A stretch of 64,000 nt of DNA, from positions 2,356,001 through 2,420,000 of the forward strand of contig CP012812.1 in assembly GCA_001936135.1 (NCBI GenBank). Reading direction: 5' to 3'. The notes beneath the pieces are model-generated. The model did not search any database. It had not been told where the DNA came from and worked only from the letters and a program-made list of their open reading frames with translations. This DNA comes from Saccharomycopsis fibuligera x Saccharomycopsis cf. fibuligera. Lineage: Eukaryota; Ascomycota; Saccharomycetes; Ascoideales; Saccharomycopsidaceae. This document shows positions 53,094 to 64,000 of this stretch, piece after piece (position 1 is the first letter of the stretch; each line of letters opens with the position of its first letter). The position numbers were made by a program, and so were the translations under genes.

Positions 53094-54834
53094 TAAAATT
53101 GTACTGGGCAGCGGGGGAATTATACCTCAAAGAGGAATTTTTTTCATCTAGTTTATTGTGGAAGCAGACCGTCTTATAATAACCAAAAAAGACTATTTCA
53201 ACTACTAAAAGTATCTACTTTGGCATTAAAACTTTAAATTTAGCCACTGTGACGTAAACTTGAGCTGGTTACATCGTTTTCAAGTCTCGTTGTATTATAA
53301 TACATCATATGAAGATGAAGATGAAGATGTCTGTTGTTTACCCTTTTTTGTCACGAATATGGCCAAACAAATACGATATTGTCGTTTTTAGGAAAAATAC
53401 GTGAAATTTTGCTTAATCTCAATGTGCTTTGTGCTTTTTCTGATACTAGAAAGCTCAACACTCATGCATTCTATAAACTCAGTGAGAAAGCGTTTATTAA
53501 AGGAAAAAAAATTGATAACTGAATTTAAATTTTAAGAACTCAAGATTGCACATACACAAATGACATATTATTTAAAAAAGTAATAATCAACACACAACCT
53601 AATTCATATAAACCCTTTTTTTCATTTAACCCCCTGACGCGTTTAAGCGAAAACGCATACCTATGTAGCGTAGCCGAAGTTGTGTTTATTCAATGATCCA
53701 TATATTATTTTCAGAAGCAAATAAGAAGCCGTACAGCAATAAGTTATAGGTCGTTACTAAGACTGTTAATTTTTTATTAGGTGTTCTACAATCCAAAGCC
53801 AATATAACCATCCCCTTAAGCTGAAGAGTAATAGTAATAGTTATCAATTTGTAGAACTATTTTCTACTATGTGTGCGTCTGATGATTTTGATGATTGATT
53901 CCCGTGCGACTGAATTTTTAAATATTTGCTGCAAATAACAGAAAAATTTGCAACATTAGGATCTGTGTACGATGCTCTACAACTTTTCTTTTTGTTCGAG
54001 GATTTTTTCATCTAGAACCACACTAATGTGGTTACGCATATACATATTAAATTGCAAGCTTAGCACTATTCTCGATCTTGAGGTCGAAAGAATCTCAATA
54101 CCATCAGTTTCTGTGCTGTAACAAATTAAGCCAAAAAAAGTATAAACTTATGAGTTAAGGTTCTCGCTTCTATATTGTACAGGCACGTGATAGAGAGAGT
54201 ATAGATAACTTTTAGGCTTTATGTGACTTAAAGTGATCAGATATAGTTATTTTTAGACGGCAATATATACTAGCAGATACACCACACATACAGAAAATGT
54301 TTTGCGCGTTTCTTCAAAAAAAAAAAATTCGTAAAAAAGTAAAAAGTTTGCGAATTAAATAATTGCAAAATATAGGCAAATGCCTAACAGTTTTTTACTT
54401 TTATTTTATTTATTTTTCTTGCAGTTAATATTCCAAAAATGCGTTTCGGGCTAAATAAAACACAGGCCGATCATACTTATCATGGCTGTTTTTCATTTTA
54501 GTGCTGGTTTACCTTAGCTTATACTTAACTAATCTGAATACTAAACATCGACGAGCTCCAATGCACATAGCCTGGTGGGGTTATCAGCTGGATACGGTAG
54601 GGTCTGTCAAGGCGATTATTGTATTATACTTAAGTCAGTGGAATTATAAGACGCTATAGTCCCCTTGTAAGGGTGTGAATACTAAAAGAGGAAAAAAATA
54701 CTTCAATGGCGGAGTTTGAGCATGTCGTGCTAATTTTTATTTTTGGTCGCCATGTGCATCATCCAAAGTTGGGATTTTGCAAGTCACAAATTTGTATAAA
54801 GATCTTCACTGCTGGAAATTAGCATTATAACACT

Positions 54835-54838
<4 letters not shown>

Positions 54839-54866
<28 letters not shown>
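54839..54866. repeat. Homopolymer A28
   Basis: 28 A residues inside the 9.7 kb gene-free region. Confidence 0.95.
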
Positions 54867-54867
<1 letters not shown>

Positions 54868-55142
54868 AAAGTAAAGCCGCAGAATTATTGGATTCCTCAT
54901 TTGAATGAAGAAAGAAAACAAAGCAGATATTTTAAATCAATCAGATAAAGAAGAATACAAGCTAGGGCCTCGCATTAAGTACAGTATAAGCTAGGATGAA
55001 TGAGAAAAGATTGAGCAAAACATTTGCTGTGATTTTAATTCGACTTTGTAAGCTTTAGTAAGCAAAATTTTTGTCTTTTTTTGCTAATTAAGTTCCACGA
55101 ACTGGTAAGTAACCTCACAGTAATTTCTCAAAATGGCGCAGT

Positions 55143-55159
55143 TGTCGTTGTTAACGACA
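55143..55159. repeat. Perfect hairpin TGTCGTT-GTT-AACGACA
   Basis: A seven-base stem with a three-base loop, isolated in the gene-free region. Confidence 0.6.
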
Positions 55160-55636
55160 GTACTTGGCTTCTGTCTTCTTTGGCAACTATTGGCTGAACT
55201 GGCTGTAGTCGGCCAAAAAGTAAAAAATTCACCCGCGGCCAGACTCATTTACTTCACTACTTATCTGCTGCCCATAGTTTTATAGGGAAATGTTCAAAAA
55301 TGGTCTTTTTGTTGTGCACCAACCCGGAGCAGACAGTGGCTAAATCCAAGCTGAAATTGATAAAATTATTCAGGAGTTCAAAGAGCAGCCGATCAGCGTG
55401 GATGTATAGGGCTGTAGAGTCGCAGTTTCTTGGAGCTTACAGAAGAGCCAAAGGAAAAAATCTGTGTACATTGAAAACCATCAAGTCTGCAGGTTTGCTG
55501 ACGAGCATATGTAGAAGTGCGTTGTCAGTTGCTATTGTGTTATTTTCTCGTTAATTTCCCCCAGCCGCTATGGTAGCCAATAATATTGCAGGCATTGATA
55601 TCATAGTTAGTACGAAGATGCTGAAGGGAAAGATTC

Positions 55637-55643
<7 letters not shown>

Positions 55644-55670
<27 letters not shown>
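55644..55670. repeat. Homopolymer T27
   Basis: 27 T residues inside the 9.7 kb gene-free region. Confidence 0.95.
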
Positions 55671-55675
<5 letters not shown>

Positions 55676-58122
55676 TTGATCGCCTGGGGTGTTCTCTCAG
55701 TGATATTTCGTATTGGAGCGGCCCTAACTGTCACACATTCATGCTTATGGTCACAAGAATTAACAGCCGCATATTCATGTATATGGAAAGCGCACAAAAT
55801 TAAACCTGTAAGCTTATAAGTATAAAGAGAGTTAGCAATGGCGAGACAAGTAAAGGCTAAAAAAACAGGATCACTTATACGACAGCAACTGGCATTCAGT
55901 CACAAAATAAGGCAATAAATCGAAGGGTAAACACTCAAAAGCAAGTCGCCAGTAGAGATCTTCACTGTACATACTGGTGTAGCCATGAAATAAACCTATG
56001 GCAAAAGGGGAAAGAAAAAAGGCAGCAGAGATGCACTCAATACGTGAATTTTCCTGTCATACCCCTATTACTATTTTGGGATTTTAAGCTGAGAGATCGG
56101 CTTGCTAGCTTCATAATTCTGCACCAATAAAGTGAAGACTTACACTAAGCGTGCTACCTGTAAAGAATCTATAACCATAGCACAGCATTTTTGTGTGCGT
56201 ATGTTTCAAATTCCCCAACTCCTCTTTTCTTTTTCCAAGATTTGCCCCAAATTTAGAATAATTTGTACACAAATTTGTGCTTATCGGTGCAGCAGTAGTG
56301 GTGGTATATTTTTGTGATGATCCTGGTGATGATCTTCATGCCGATCTTCACATTAGTACCAGTAGTACCAAAAAAGGAAATATTGATGCCAGCCAGCGGA
56401 AATATTCTCTGCGCTGTCTTTGTTTTCTGAGTACTAATGGAGAAGCAATAGAAAAGAGAAACAGAGAAAAAACTTTTAAAGAAAACAGTTTTCGAAATTA
56501 TCGCCAAAACGGAACCTTGAAAAAAATAGTCTCGGAAAAAATAAAGAACAAGCTGGATGGTGGTAAATATAGTCATAACCCTAATAAATATTAATTTTCG
56601 CAGAGCGACTTCAACGTACTTCCTCAATTATTGCGCTGTCATATGATATGGAATTAATAAGTCTCTTTCATTTTATTTAGAGATTGGCAAATGACCAAAA
56701 TTAACATCTATAGTGTACTAATCATACCAGAGGTGGCAAAGCCCACCGTCCTCAGTCAGAATCATTTCTTACCCTTTCCAATAATTCAGTGAATTAAATA
56801 GTACAGTAACTTTAGATGGTGTCACAGTAGAGGCGGGATGCTGCTGAAGACTTCTTTTTATATGGGTATTACCAGAAATGAAGCTGGTTACTGATGTCTT
56901 TGTGTCTAAAAATCTCTATGCACCATTTCCTAACCACTTTCCAAGCTCAAAAATAACCTTATGGATTCATTTCTTTGGTTATACATGTTCATTCTTTTGG
57001 TTCTTGTTTGACGCATATGGCGCCTTACCAACTACGCATACGCTGTCGCAGGTTCTAGTCACGGTCTTCTACTTTTTGCATTTTTTGAGTTGTACACTAC
57101 ACATGTATATCTATTCTAAAATTATAAATATGCCGGCTTATTGTTAAGTGCTGCGTAAGTACTATATGGACTATTAGCAGCACAAGTATTATCCCTCTGG
57201 TATCTTATGAGCTCTTCAGGAAGAGGAAAAAAACCGGCAGCGTGAAACACAATGCATGTACCCTGTATAATGCTCATCAATATCGTGTCCTAAGTGCAAT
57301 GTCTCATTGTTGCTTGTCAATGGTTTGTCGTCATAACACTGGAAAGCCATTTATGTTCTCAGCTGCTGCCCTTGGACCTGAATTGGACTTTTCTTTAACG
57401 CTCTTTGAAATAAAGCACACATGCTGTAGTATGCCTCGCAAAATACGTTGGGCTAAACTTGGGCAGTTCTTGCCCTCTTGAAGTAAGATAAACAGTATGG
57501 TAAAGTCAAGAAGTTGTGAACATAAGAGAAACATAAAGATTCAGCCGACCATCATTTTTATTTTCCTTCATTTAATTTTCCTATTTATTCAGAATATCAG
57601 CTCACCTTTTTTTTTCAGATTTTTATAGGACGATCGCCAAGCAATTCAACCTCAAATTTTTTTCCTGTTGTCTAGCCTAGGCACAAGGCGCCTCCTACCT
57701 TTTAATCTCGCTTTGAATAGTCAGCGCCTAAAGTAGTTGATATATTACTGTAAGACAAATCAAAGCCAAGGGAAAGTCTACACGAGCAAGTTTTGAACAA
57801 TTTGTAGGTCAAAAGGGTACACTGTTTATTTGTATTTCTTTTTTTAAGAAAAAAACTATTTATCACCGGCAGCGTATTTGATAATTACTCATGGTAAACT
57901 TTAGCACTGTAAATTTTTATTCCAAACCATACCTATTTCTAGATGCCATGCAAATCTAATACTTTTTCTTTTTTGTCTTTTTTTCGTTATTTTTTTCCTC
58001 CCTCGAGCACAATTTTACTAGGATTATCATCATGACAATGAGTAATAAAAAAAAAGCCAAAGAAGAACTATCAATAGAAACCGAAAAATAAACCATAAAA
58101 TGAGTTACTGAGTATACAAAGT

Positions 58123-58124
<2 letters not shown>

Positions 58125-58157
<33 letters not shown>
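58125..58157. repeat. Homopolymer T33
   Basis: 33 T residues inside the 9.7 kb gene-free region. Confidence 0.95.
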
Positions 58158-58159
<2 letters not shown>

Positions 58160-60717
58160 CCCAAGTCGGGTTTTGTAGATAAGAATTAGTTGTTTGAACA
58201 TTGGCGAGAATAACTTGTCAAATGTGTTGATATCTCGAGTCATGTGTCAATGACATTACCACTAGGTTTACCAAGCCTTGTTGTGGTCCCAATTGGCGTA
58301 AGCCCGTTTCTCAAATAAATGCTAAGAATCACATACTTTAATGGAACTAATGAATACAGAAGTTACGAAAACTGATTTGTGGTAGAAGGTGCTCTTCACT
58401 ATCATCGAAAAGTACATGCTTTTTGTGTGCTCAGGAAGAATAACGATATACCATCAAATTAACTACCAAAAATACTTGAGAGCAACCACTTTTTTATCAT
58501 TGGAGGGTATTTTTTCCGTGGGTCTTTCATCTAGTCTCTTTTACTATTATTCCAGTTATTCACCCATCTTTGGTCTCACTTTAATGCTTATAAGCTGCAG
58601 AGCCATATGTGAATTCGCGATTCACTTGCTTAGTTTAGCGGCAAAGTGTCTCAAACTTCTGTCATTCTGAAAGTATGTCGCGAAGAGATTCACTTGCCAA
58701 CGAACTTATCAAACAAAACAAAAATACTTTAATTGTCAGTAAACAAAAACAGCAATTACAAATAAGATTAATCAAACTTAAAAAGGTGATTAAAGAGACT
58801 GAATTAATAAATTATTGCCTGACCACTTATGTTAATACCATAACGACGGTTATAATAACATTTTCCCATAAAACCTCTCAAACTACTCTACTAGGTATTG
58901 GTTGATGGCGCTCTTCCGTAAAAAAAAAAATTATAAAGGGGTTTGATGGAAAAAGAATTAATTTTTCAAAACAAAAATTTGCAAGAGATATTCAAATAAC
59001 GGTACTCATAACGAAGAGCATTGCCTACATAGTTTTTGCTGCTTTATCTGTAGGAAGAAGCGCAGTACTGTGCTGCCATGTAAGCGTATCATCATCGTCA
59101 ATTATCGCCTCCAAGCTAAAGTAAGAAACTAAGGCAACAATTACTGAACCTAAAACGCCCGCACAACAGATTTGCAGAAACCTGCTTGAGGGGTATCAAC
59201 ATGCAGAGAGCTGTGCGTTCTAACCGAGTTACAACAACCACATAGTAGCCACATAGTAGCGACAGAATGATGCATGAAGCATGAGGGACGCCCAGACGCG
59301 GCAGCGGCAGCGGCAGCTCATGCTTATGCTTTTGCCGCTAACCATAACTCGCACGGCCGTTGCCGCTACTACTGCTGCTGTTGGTTGTCAGTCAGTTGTC
59401 TGCACACAAATTAGTGCATACATGCATCAACGTAGCATATTCATAGTTAGCTTTTTTTTAAATAATCTCTGGCGTCACCCGTGGTTAGTATATACTTATG
59501 TCTTCCGTTTGGTTTCAAAAGTCAACATTTGAAAGAATCACCTTATAATATACATTAAAACAAAGGCTAAACTTTTTTCTTACGGTTTCTTATTATAATG
59601 GCAAAGAAATGATAGAAATTGAGGAACAGAGTCAAGCACTGAGCTGGAATTAATACTAAAACTGCGTATGGTGACAGCACTCAAACATTGGAGTGCGTGA
59701 GTAAGCGTATCTTTGTTAACATCAAAAATTGGTTTCTTTTTAAGCATCATTCTAACGTGCTGTGAGTGCTTCGCAGTAACAGTACGCAGTAACAGTGCGC
59801 ATTGCAGATTTGCAAGAGCAGAATGTATTTTGTTTGAATACATCTCAAAATTTTTACACACTCTCTGTTGTTTTACCCATTCGTTTTTAAAACTGACTCC
59901 TACAACGCCAATCGGTAAAGATAACAGTATCTGGATTTAATTTAATTAATATTACTTTGGTCAAGGTTGTCTCAGTTTATGAAGGTACATTCAAGTACGC
60001 AAGGTTAGTTATTTTCCTACTTTTTCTGCAGCTGCAAATTGATGCACAAACGCAACTAGCTCAGCAGCTGCACCCAAAGCCGACACCCTACAATGCAAGG
60101 CCAAATTATTATTTGAAATACAAGCTGCAATCAATTATCTGCTAGCGCTAACATAACAATACGACGCAAAGTATAACCAACACTCATGCAAGTTTAAACC
60201 AGAAATGCACTAAACCGATGGATTCGGTGGATCCGTGTATTATGGCGGTGTCTAATAATTTTTTTTCTATTATTTTTCTTATTATCTTTCATTAATTGAT
60301 CGGCTGACTGATTGATTTCTCTGGATTCGTTTAAGCTGCAGCTTTGAGTCTCTTTTGAATCTAAATTTGTAAACGTATACTTAGTTTTATATATAAGTGC
60401 CTTCTGCCTCCATTCAAATATTTGTTCTTCATCTTTTTGGCCTCTTGCAGTTTTAGTAAAATACTACTTTCTATTTGGCTCTGTCTTATAAAACAAACAT
60501 ATCCTGTACCATAAGCTACCGACAAGTTGTTCTTCACTCCTTGGTTGTCCTTTAATTTGTCGTACTTAAATCCAAATCTCAGTCTTTACCAACTAATATT
60601 ACCAAAATAAAAAATAAAATAAAAAAATACATCAGCACATACTTGCATTATAGCATTTACTCATATCTTTCCCAAAACTAAACAAAAGCATAATCACTTC
60701 CTCAAAATAAAGCAAAA

Positions 60718-61629
60718 ATGAATGCATCAAAAATTATACTACCTCCATTAGCATCTCACATTTATGATGAGCCATCAGGAAGAGTAAAATTGCCTGGCCT
60801 TCTGCATGTGATGAACGAAAACAGTACCGAGCATACATACGCTCCAAAGCCAATAACTCCATCTCCATCCACCACCAACCTTAGATCTATCTCCTTACCA
60901 TCAAATATTCACATCCCAACTTTGTCTAGCCAGAGTGGTCTCTACTCTCCGGTAAGCAATGAACTGAGCAGCCCGGTAAGCCGCGTTAATCCAGTGAGAT
61001 TGGCATCTCAGCCACAGCTCCCAGTATTCCCAGAACATTCAAAAGAACCATACCCCTCATACCCTAAACAGCCATCTACTCCTGTATACATGCCTCCCTC
61101 TCCTGTTTATCAGATGCCTTCTCCTCCATTATCTCAGCATCACTATCAGCATCAGCAACCGCAACATCAGCCACATCAATACTACCAATCGCAGTTAGAA
61201 CAACAGCAACAGCAGCATCAACCACAAAACCAACAATATCACATACAGCATCAACAGCAAATACCACAAGTATCTCTCCCGGTACTCTACCAGCTACAGA
61301 CTTCTGGTGCTCCTCAGGGCACAACGACTACATCGCTCTCTGCTGCTGCTGCTGCTGCTATCAAATCATTGCCTAAGCAGGCCAGTGCTTGGTCTCCGGA
61401 AGACGACAAGCTACTACGCTATTTGAAAGAAGATCGCAAGTTGGGCTGGAGAGACGTGGCTACGTATTTTCCAAGAAGAACACCTAACGCTTGTCAATTT
61501 AGATGGAGACGTATAGTAAGCGCATCAAAATCGTGCGCTTCGTCTACTATCACAAAGAAAAACCCATACATTAGTGGCAAGTTTGATAGCAAAAAAAGCA
61601 GTGTCTCATATTTGTTGAATGCCAAATAG
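60718..61629 (+). CDS. DOT6: DOT6/TOD6-like Myb (SANT) factor
   Basis: 303 residues. The only folded domain seen is a single Myb/SANT repeat at about 222-272: WSPEDDKLLRYLKEDRKLGW then RDVATYFPRRTPNACQFRWR. Trp225, Trp244 and Trp263 are spaced 19 apart, the Myb core. NACQFRWRR with the KLGW element is the signature of fungal Dot6/Tod6, which bind PAC (GCGATGAG) and repress ribosome-biogenesis genes through Rpd3L under TORC1/Sch9 control. The first 200 residues are Pro/Ser- and then Gln/His-rich (polyQ about 155-185), plus an Ala run near 212. It is much shorter than S. cerevisiae Dot6 (670), so exact orthology is uncertain. It has an unusually long upstream region. Confidence 0.75.
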   Translation: MNASKIILPPLASHIYDEPSGRVKLPGLLHVMNENSTEHTYAPKPITPSPSTTNLRSISLPSNIHIPTLSSQSGLYSPVSNELSSPVSRVNPVRLASQPQLPVFPEHSKEPYPSYPKQPSTPVYMPPSPVYQMPSPPLSQHHYQHQQPQHQPHQYYQSQLEQQQQQHQPQNQQYHIQHQQQIPQVSLPVLYQLQTSGAPQGTTTTSLSAAAAAAIKSLPKQASAWSPEDDKLLRYLKEDRKLGWRDVATYFPRRTPNACQFRWRRIVSASKSCASSTITKKNPYISGKFDSKKSSVSYLLNAK

Positions 61630-64000
61630 GGTATTGCTGATATTCAATAAAGCCTATCAATGACAAAATGGTTGCTAATTTGCTGTCTATGATTTACGTA
61701 TTTATTTCTCTTCTAGTTTTTTTTTTTTTGTTTATTATCGTTTAAAGATGTTGTTTTATATTCATTAATTGTCCAGTTCACAATTGCTTTACATTGTGAC
61801 GTGCGTCGTGTTTTGTACTTTGCCGTTTTAGTTCTTCATTAGATGTTTCAATTTTTTTCAATAATTTTTTCTTTTTTAACTTTTGGCTTGTTTCTTCATT
61901 TCTTTGTTTACAATTTTATTAATTGCTACGTTTAGAATAATCCAAAAAATTTTCTTTTATTTTTGTCTCACTTCGCTTCACTATCATTCGCAAAATTATA
62001 AAACAGCAACTTACATCTGTTTTGCACTTCAATCGCCACCTGTACTATATTATTCCATAACATGTATTTCACATAGCAAAAAAGAAACAAAAAATTCAAA
62101 ACCAAGATCTTGTTTTTATCAAACAAATAATTTTCTTTTGTCTTTGTATGAATCTTATTTTGAGATGTAATCCTTAATTTGCGAAAGGCATGGAAATCTA
62201 CGAAAAATCTGCTTTTTTCATATACCAGTGCGGAGGTAGCTACCCTATATAGATTTTAGCCTCAAACCCTAATATTTCATCAGCAAAAGGAAAGGCCATC
62301 TTTTGAAACATTTGTGTTTTGGATTTCGAGACGGCGAAAGGAAATACAATACCGCCAGTATATGGTTGATTAGTTAGCTTACCTACCAATATGTGAGCAA
62401 GCCAGTATGTATATTAGTTCGTTTGTTGAATATCTTGATATTTAACATGTTTGCTATCGTGTGTCTCAGCCGCAACTCATATTGCTTTCTAATTGGCTCT
62501 CCGATTAACTCAAATTACGTCGCTTACTATGACACCTTGCTCATTTTTGTTTCTTCTCTGATTATTTTGCTACCGTCTCTTATCTTTACAAGTGATTCAT
62601 TGAAAGTTGCTAGAGCGCGTTTTGTTTCGACTGCTTATACATTATAGTTACAACTATAGATTTTAGTCTCTATATCGGCAGCCTGTCACGGGGAGCAGTT
62701 TCCTGCATGATTGCATTGCCTAACTGCGGACGACAGGAAAAGGTAAGGCAAACATAAAGACAATAAACAACAAGTGGAAAAAGAAAACTTGCTGTTTTCT
62801 GCGTAACATAAAATTCATTTCTTGAGCCAAAAATGAGTACTTCTAGACTAACTATTTGTGGCTTTTAATTGTTTGTTTTCAGGTTTTCGATGTTGCCGTA
62901 TGGTTGTTTGGTATTTTGTTGATCACGGAAATTTTCTGAGCCCTGGCTTCCAACTGCTGGTAACTGTTGACAGTGCTTTCGTTAACAGCTGAGACACAAG
63001 AAGCATACAGCATAAGGTAACTATATGTGGAATGTTGGTACTCTGAGTTATTTTTCGATCGATCTTTACAAATGGCTGGTTAACGCAGTATAATATTGAG
63101 CATATCAAAGCATTATACTGCTCTGAGTAATTTCCAGAGTCTCTCTCGGCAATAAGCACAGCAACCAATATCAACTATAGTAATACGCCGCCAAGTTGTT
63201 ACAAACACCGGCCGTTGAACTGAATTTTTCACCTTCCAAACTAAGCAGTATTTGCCCTCTCCAAGGTTAACGTTCAGTCAACGATACCGGCAGCTGGAGC
63301 GGTCGCTGCCACGGTGACCACCGCTGCCACTAAACTCAAGAGTTGGGTTTGGTTATACCGTACAGTGCAGTTCGTACTAGCGTTTTATTTTACATTTAAC
63401 CACAGCTTGCCGCACTGTTGGTAGCTGCTTCCACTGCATACGCCGGTATCGTGGTACCACAATTCTTGACAAAAACCTGAGCTAATGTTGGTTTCTTCTG
63501 TTTAGCGTTTCAGCCTTTTTTAGCTTTGTTTTAGTCCCAGTATTTTTTTTTTCTTATGTTCACGCGCGCGCCTAGCCGCATTGGCGGATGCTCATCGCCA
63601 TGCAGCTCTTCTGTGTGTCTCAAATTGTCGACACTTAAATCCCTGTACAATAGAGGGTGTAAAAACCCCCTTTTCAATCCTTTGGCTACTGATTGATTCC
63701 AAAGAGCCAGCCAATGTTTAAAATGTAAAGCCCAAAATCAAGCTTAAAGAAAAGAAAAGACAAGCATGTTGAAATTTTAGAAAGAAATTGATCTCAGAGG
63801 AAGTTTTAGCTGTAAAATTACTAACAATACTCATAAGAAGCATCATTTAAAACTGACAATTCTTAGTCCATAATTAAGCCAATTAACAACTATCATTTTC
63901 TTTATTTATAGAGAATAAATTTTACTGTTGCGGGATTGCATAAATCGTTGCCATGAGAGAGTTGTCATACATTACATTTAAATAATGTTGCCTCGGAAAT
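61630..64000. other. 2.4 kb without a recognised gene
   Basis: The first 300 bp are the T-rich 3' region of the Myb gene. A hydrophobic 84-codon frame at 62393-62647 could encode a two-helix peptide but has no recognisable similarity. A GC-richer patch with GCTGCCAC words spans about 63280-63330, with AACTCAAGAGTT just after it, and CGCGCGCG lies near 63564. No RNA gene seen. Confidence 0.4.
63085..63121. repeat. 10-bp inverted repeat GCAGTATAAT
   Basis: GCAGTATAAT at 63085-63094 and its exact reverse complement at 63112-63121, with a 17-nt loop, downstream of the Myb factor gene. Function unknown. Confidence 0.6.

Larger units (their letters stand above)
51010..60717. other. 9.7 kb region without a recognised gene
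   Basis: Bounded by the start of the mitochondrial gene and the start of the Myb factor gene, which diverge. The longest frames are 60-175 codons and resemble nothing I know. Contents seen: a hairpin cluster at 52100-52200; an A/C-rich low-complexity stretch at 52331-52395; perfect hairpins at 53078-53093 and 55143-55159; (GAAGAT)3 at 53311-53328; a CACGTGAT word at 54184; homopolymers at 54839-54866, 55644-55670 and 58125-58157; and a GCGGCA tandem at 59298-59317. The last 250 bp before 60718 look like a long AC/AT-rich leader. No tRNA, no recognisable U1/U2/U4/U5/U6 core and no transposon coding relic seen. Confidence 0.5.

Noticed and set aside
53879-53915. TGATGA followed by CTGA as a box C/D snoRNA.
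   Set aside because: The boxes are only about 30 nt apart and no terminal stem is present.
54184-54191. CACGTGAT as a CDEI in the gene-free region.
   Set aside because: No CDEIII within 200 bp on the relevant side.
58675-58905. 76-codon frame with a Lys/Gln-rich coiled-coil-like start.
   Set aside because: Second half loses any pattern; no similarity recognised; length is within chance for this base composition.

Overview
The window reads as nuclear DNA of an ascomycete budding yeast (Saccharomycotina). The proteins are yeast-type orthologues: GLT1, HSV2, CDC16, MAK16, OSH3, SPO14, PRO2, COG1, MUP1/MUP3 family, MRPL11, SPP382/NTR1 and a DOT6/TOD6-like Myb factor. Genes are almost all intronless. 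The one intron I can support has a GTGAGT donor and a perfect TACTAAC branch box. The DNA is AT-rich, with Asn/Ser/Gln-rich low-complexity inserts in many proteins. The gene order is not that of S. cerevisiae as I remember it. CTG codons are very rare; the few I read in COG1 and NTR1 sit in hydrophobic contexts, which favours the standard code but does not prove it. I cannot name the species.

Layout. 1-5575 (-): GLT1, 3' end outside the window. 7003-8724 (+): HSV2. 9086-11593 (-): CDC16. 12096-12167 (-): tRNA-Glu(CUC), with a solo-LTR-like element 131 bp upstream of it. 12903-13862 (-): MAK16. 14935-18924 (-): OSH3. 18925-22020: no recognised gene. 22021-22881 (-): unrecognised single-pass membrane protein. 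22882-25998: no recognised gene. 25999-32616 (+): SPO14-type phospholipase D. 33476-34807 (-): PRO2. 35870-36150: second copy of the LTR-like element, 500 bp upstream of tRNA-Cys(GCA) at 36652-36723. 37757-37876: diverged third copy, in front of COG1 (38094-41363, +). 42395-44224 (+): methionine-permease-like transporter. 46031-46819 (+): MRPL11. 47315-49843 (+): NTR1/SPP382. 50363-51009 (-): small intron-containing gene for a probable mitochondrial membrane protein. 51010-60717: 9.7 kb without a recognised gene. 60718-61629 (+): DOT6/TOD6-like Myb factor. 61630-64000: no recognised gene.

How the genes relate. This is ordinary chromosomal housekeeping DNA, not a cluster. Three genes serve amino-acid supply: GLT1 makes glutamate, PRO2 turns glutamate towards proline, and the MUP-type permease imports methionine. 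Their upstream regions carry GATAAG or TGACTCA words that fit nitrogen or Gcn4 control. HSV2, OSH3 and SPO14 are all phosphoinositide-linked. MAK16 is a ribosome-assembly gene of the kind DOT6/TOD6 factors repress.

The least explained material is intergenic: a small LTR-like repeat family placed upstream of tRNA genes, one copy of which has gained a 35-bp perfect inverted repeat; ten homopolymer tracts of 20-36 nt; and the 9.7 kb region with several perfect short hairpins between the mitochondrial gene and the Myb factor. I found no CRISPR array, rRNA, intact transposon or recognisable spliceosomal RNA. I did not find a convincing new multi-gene system.
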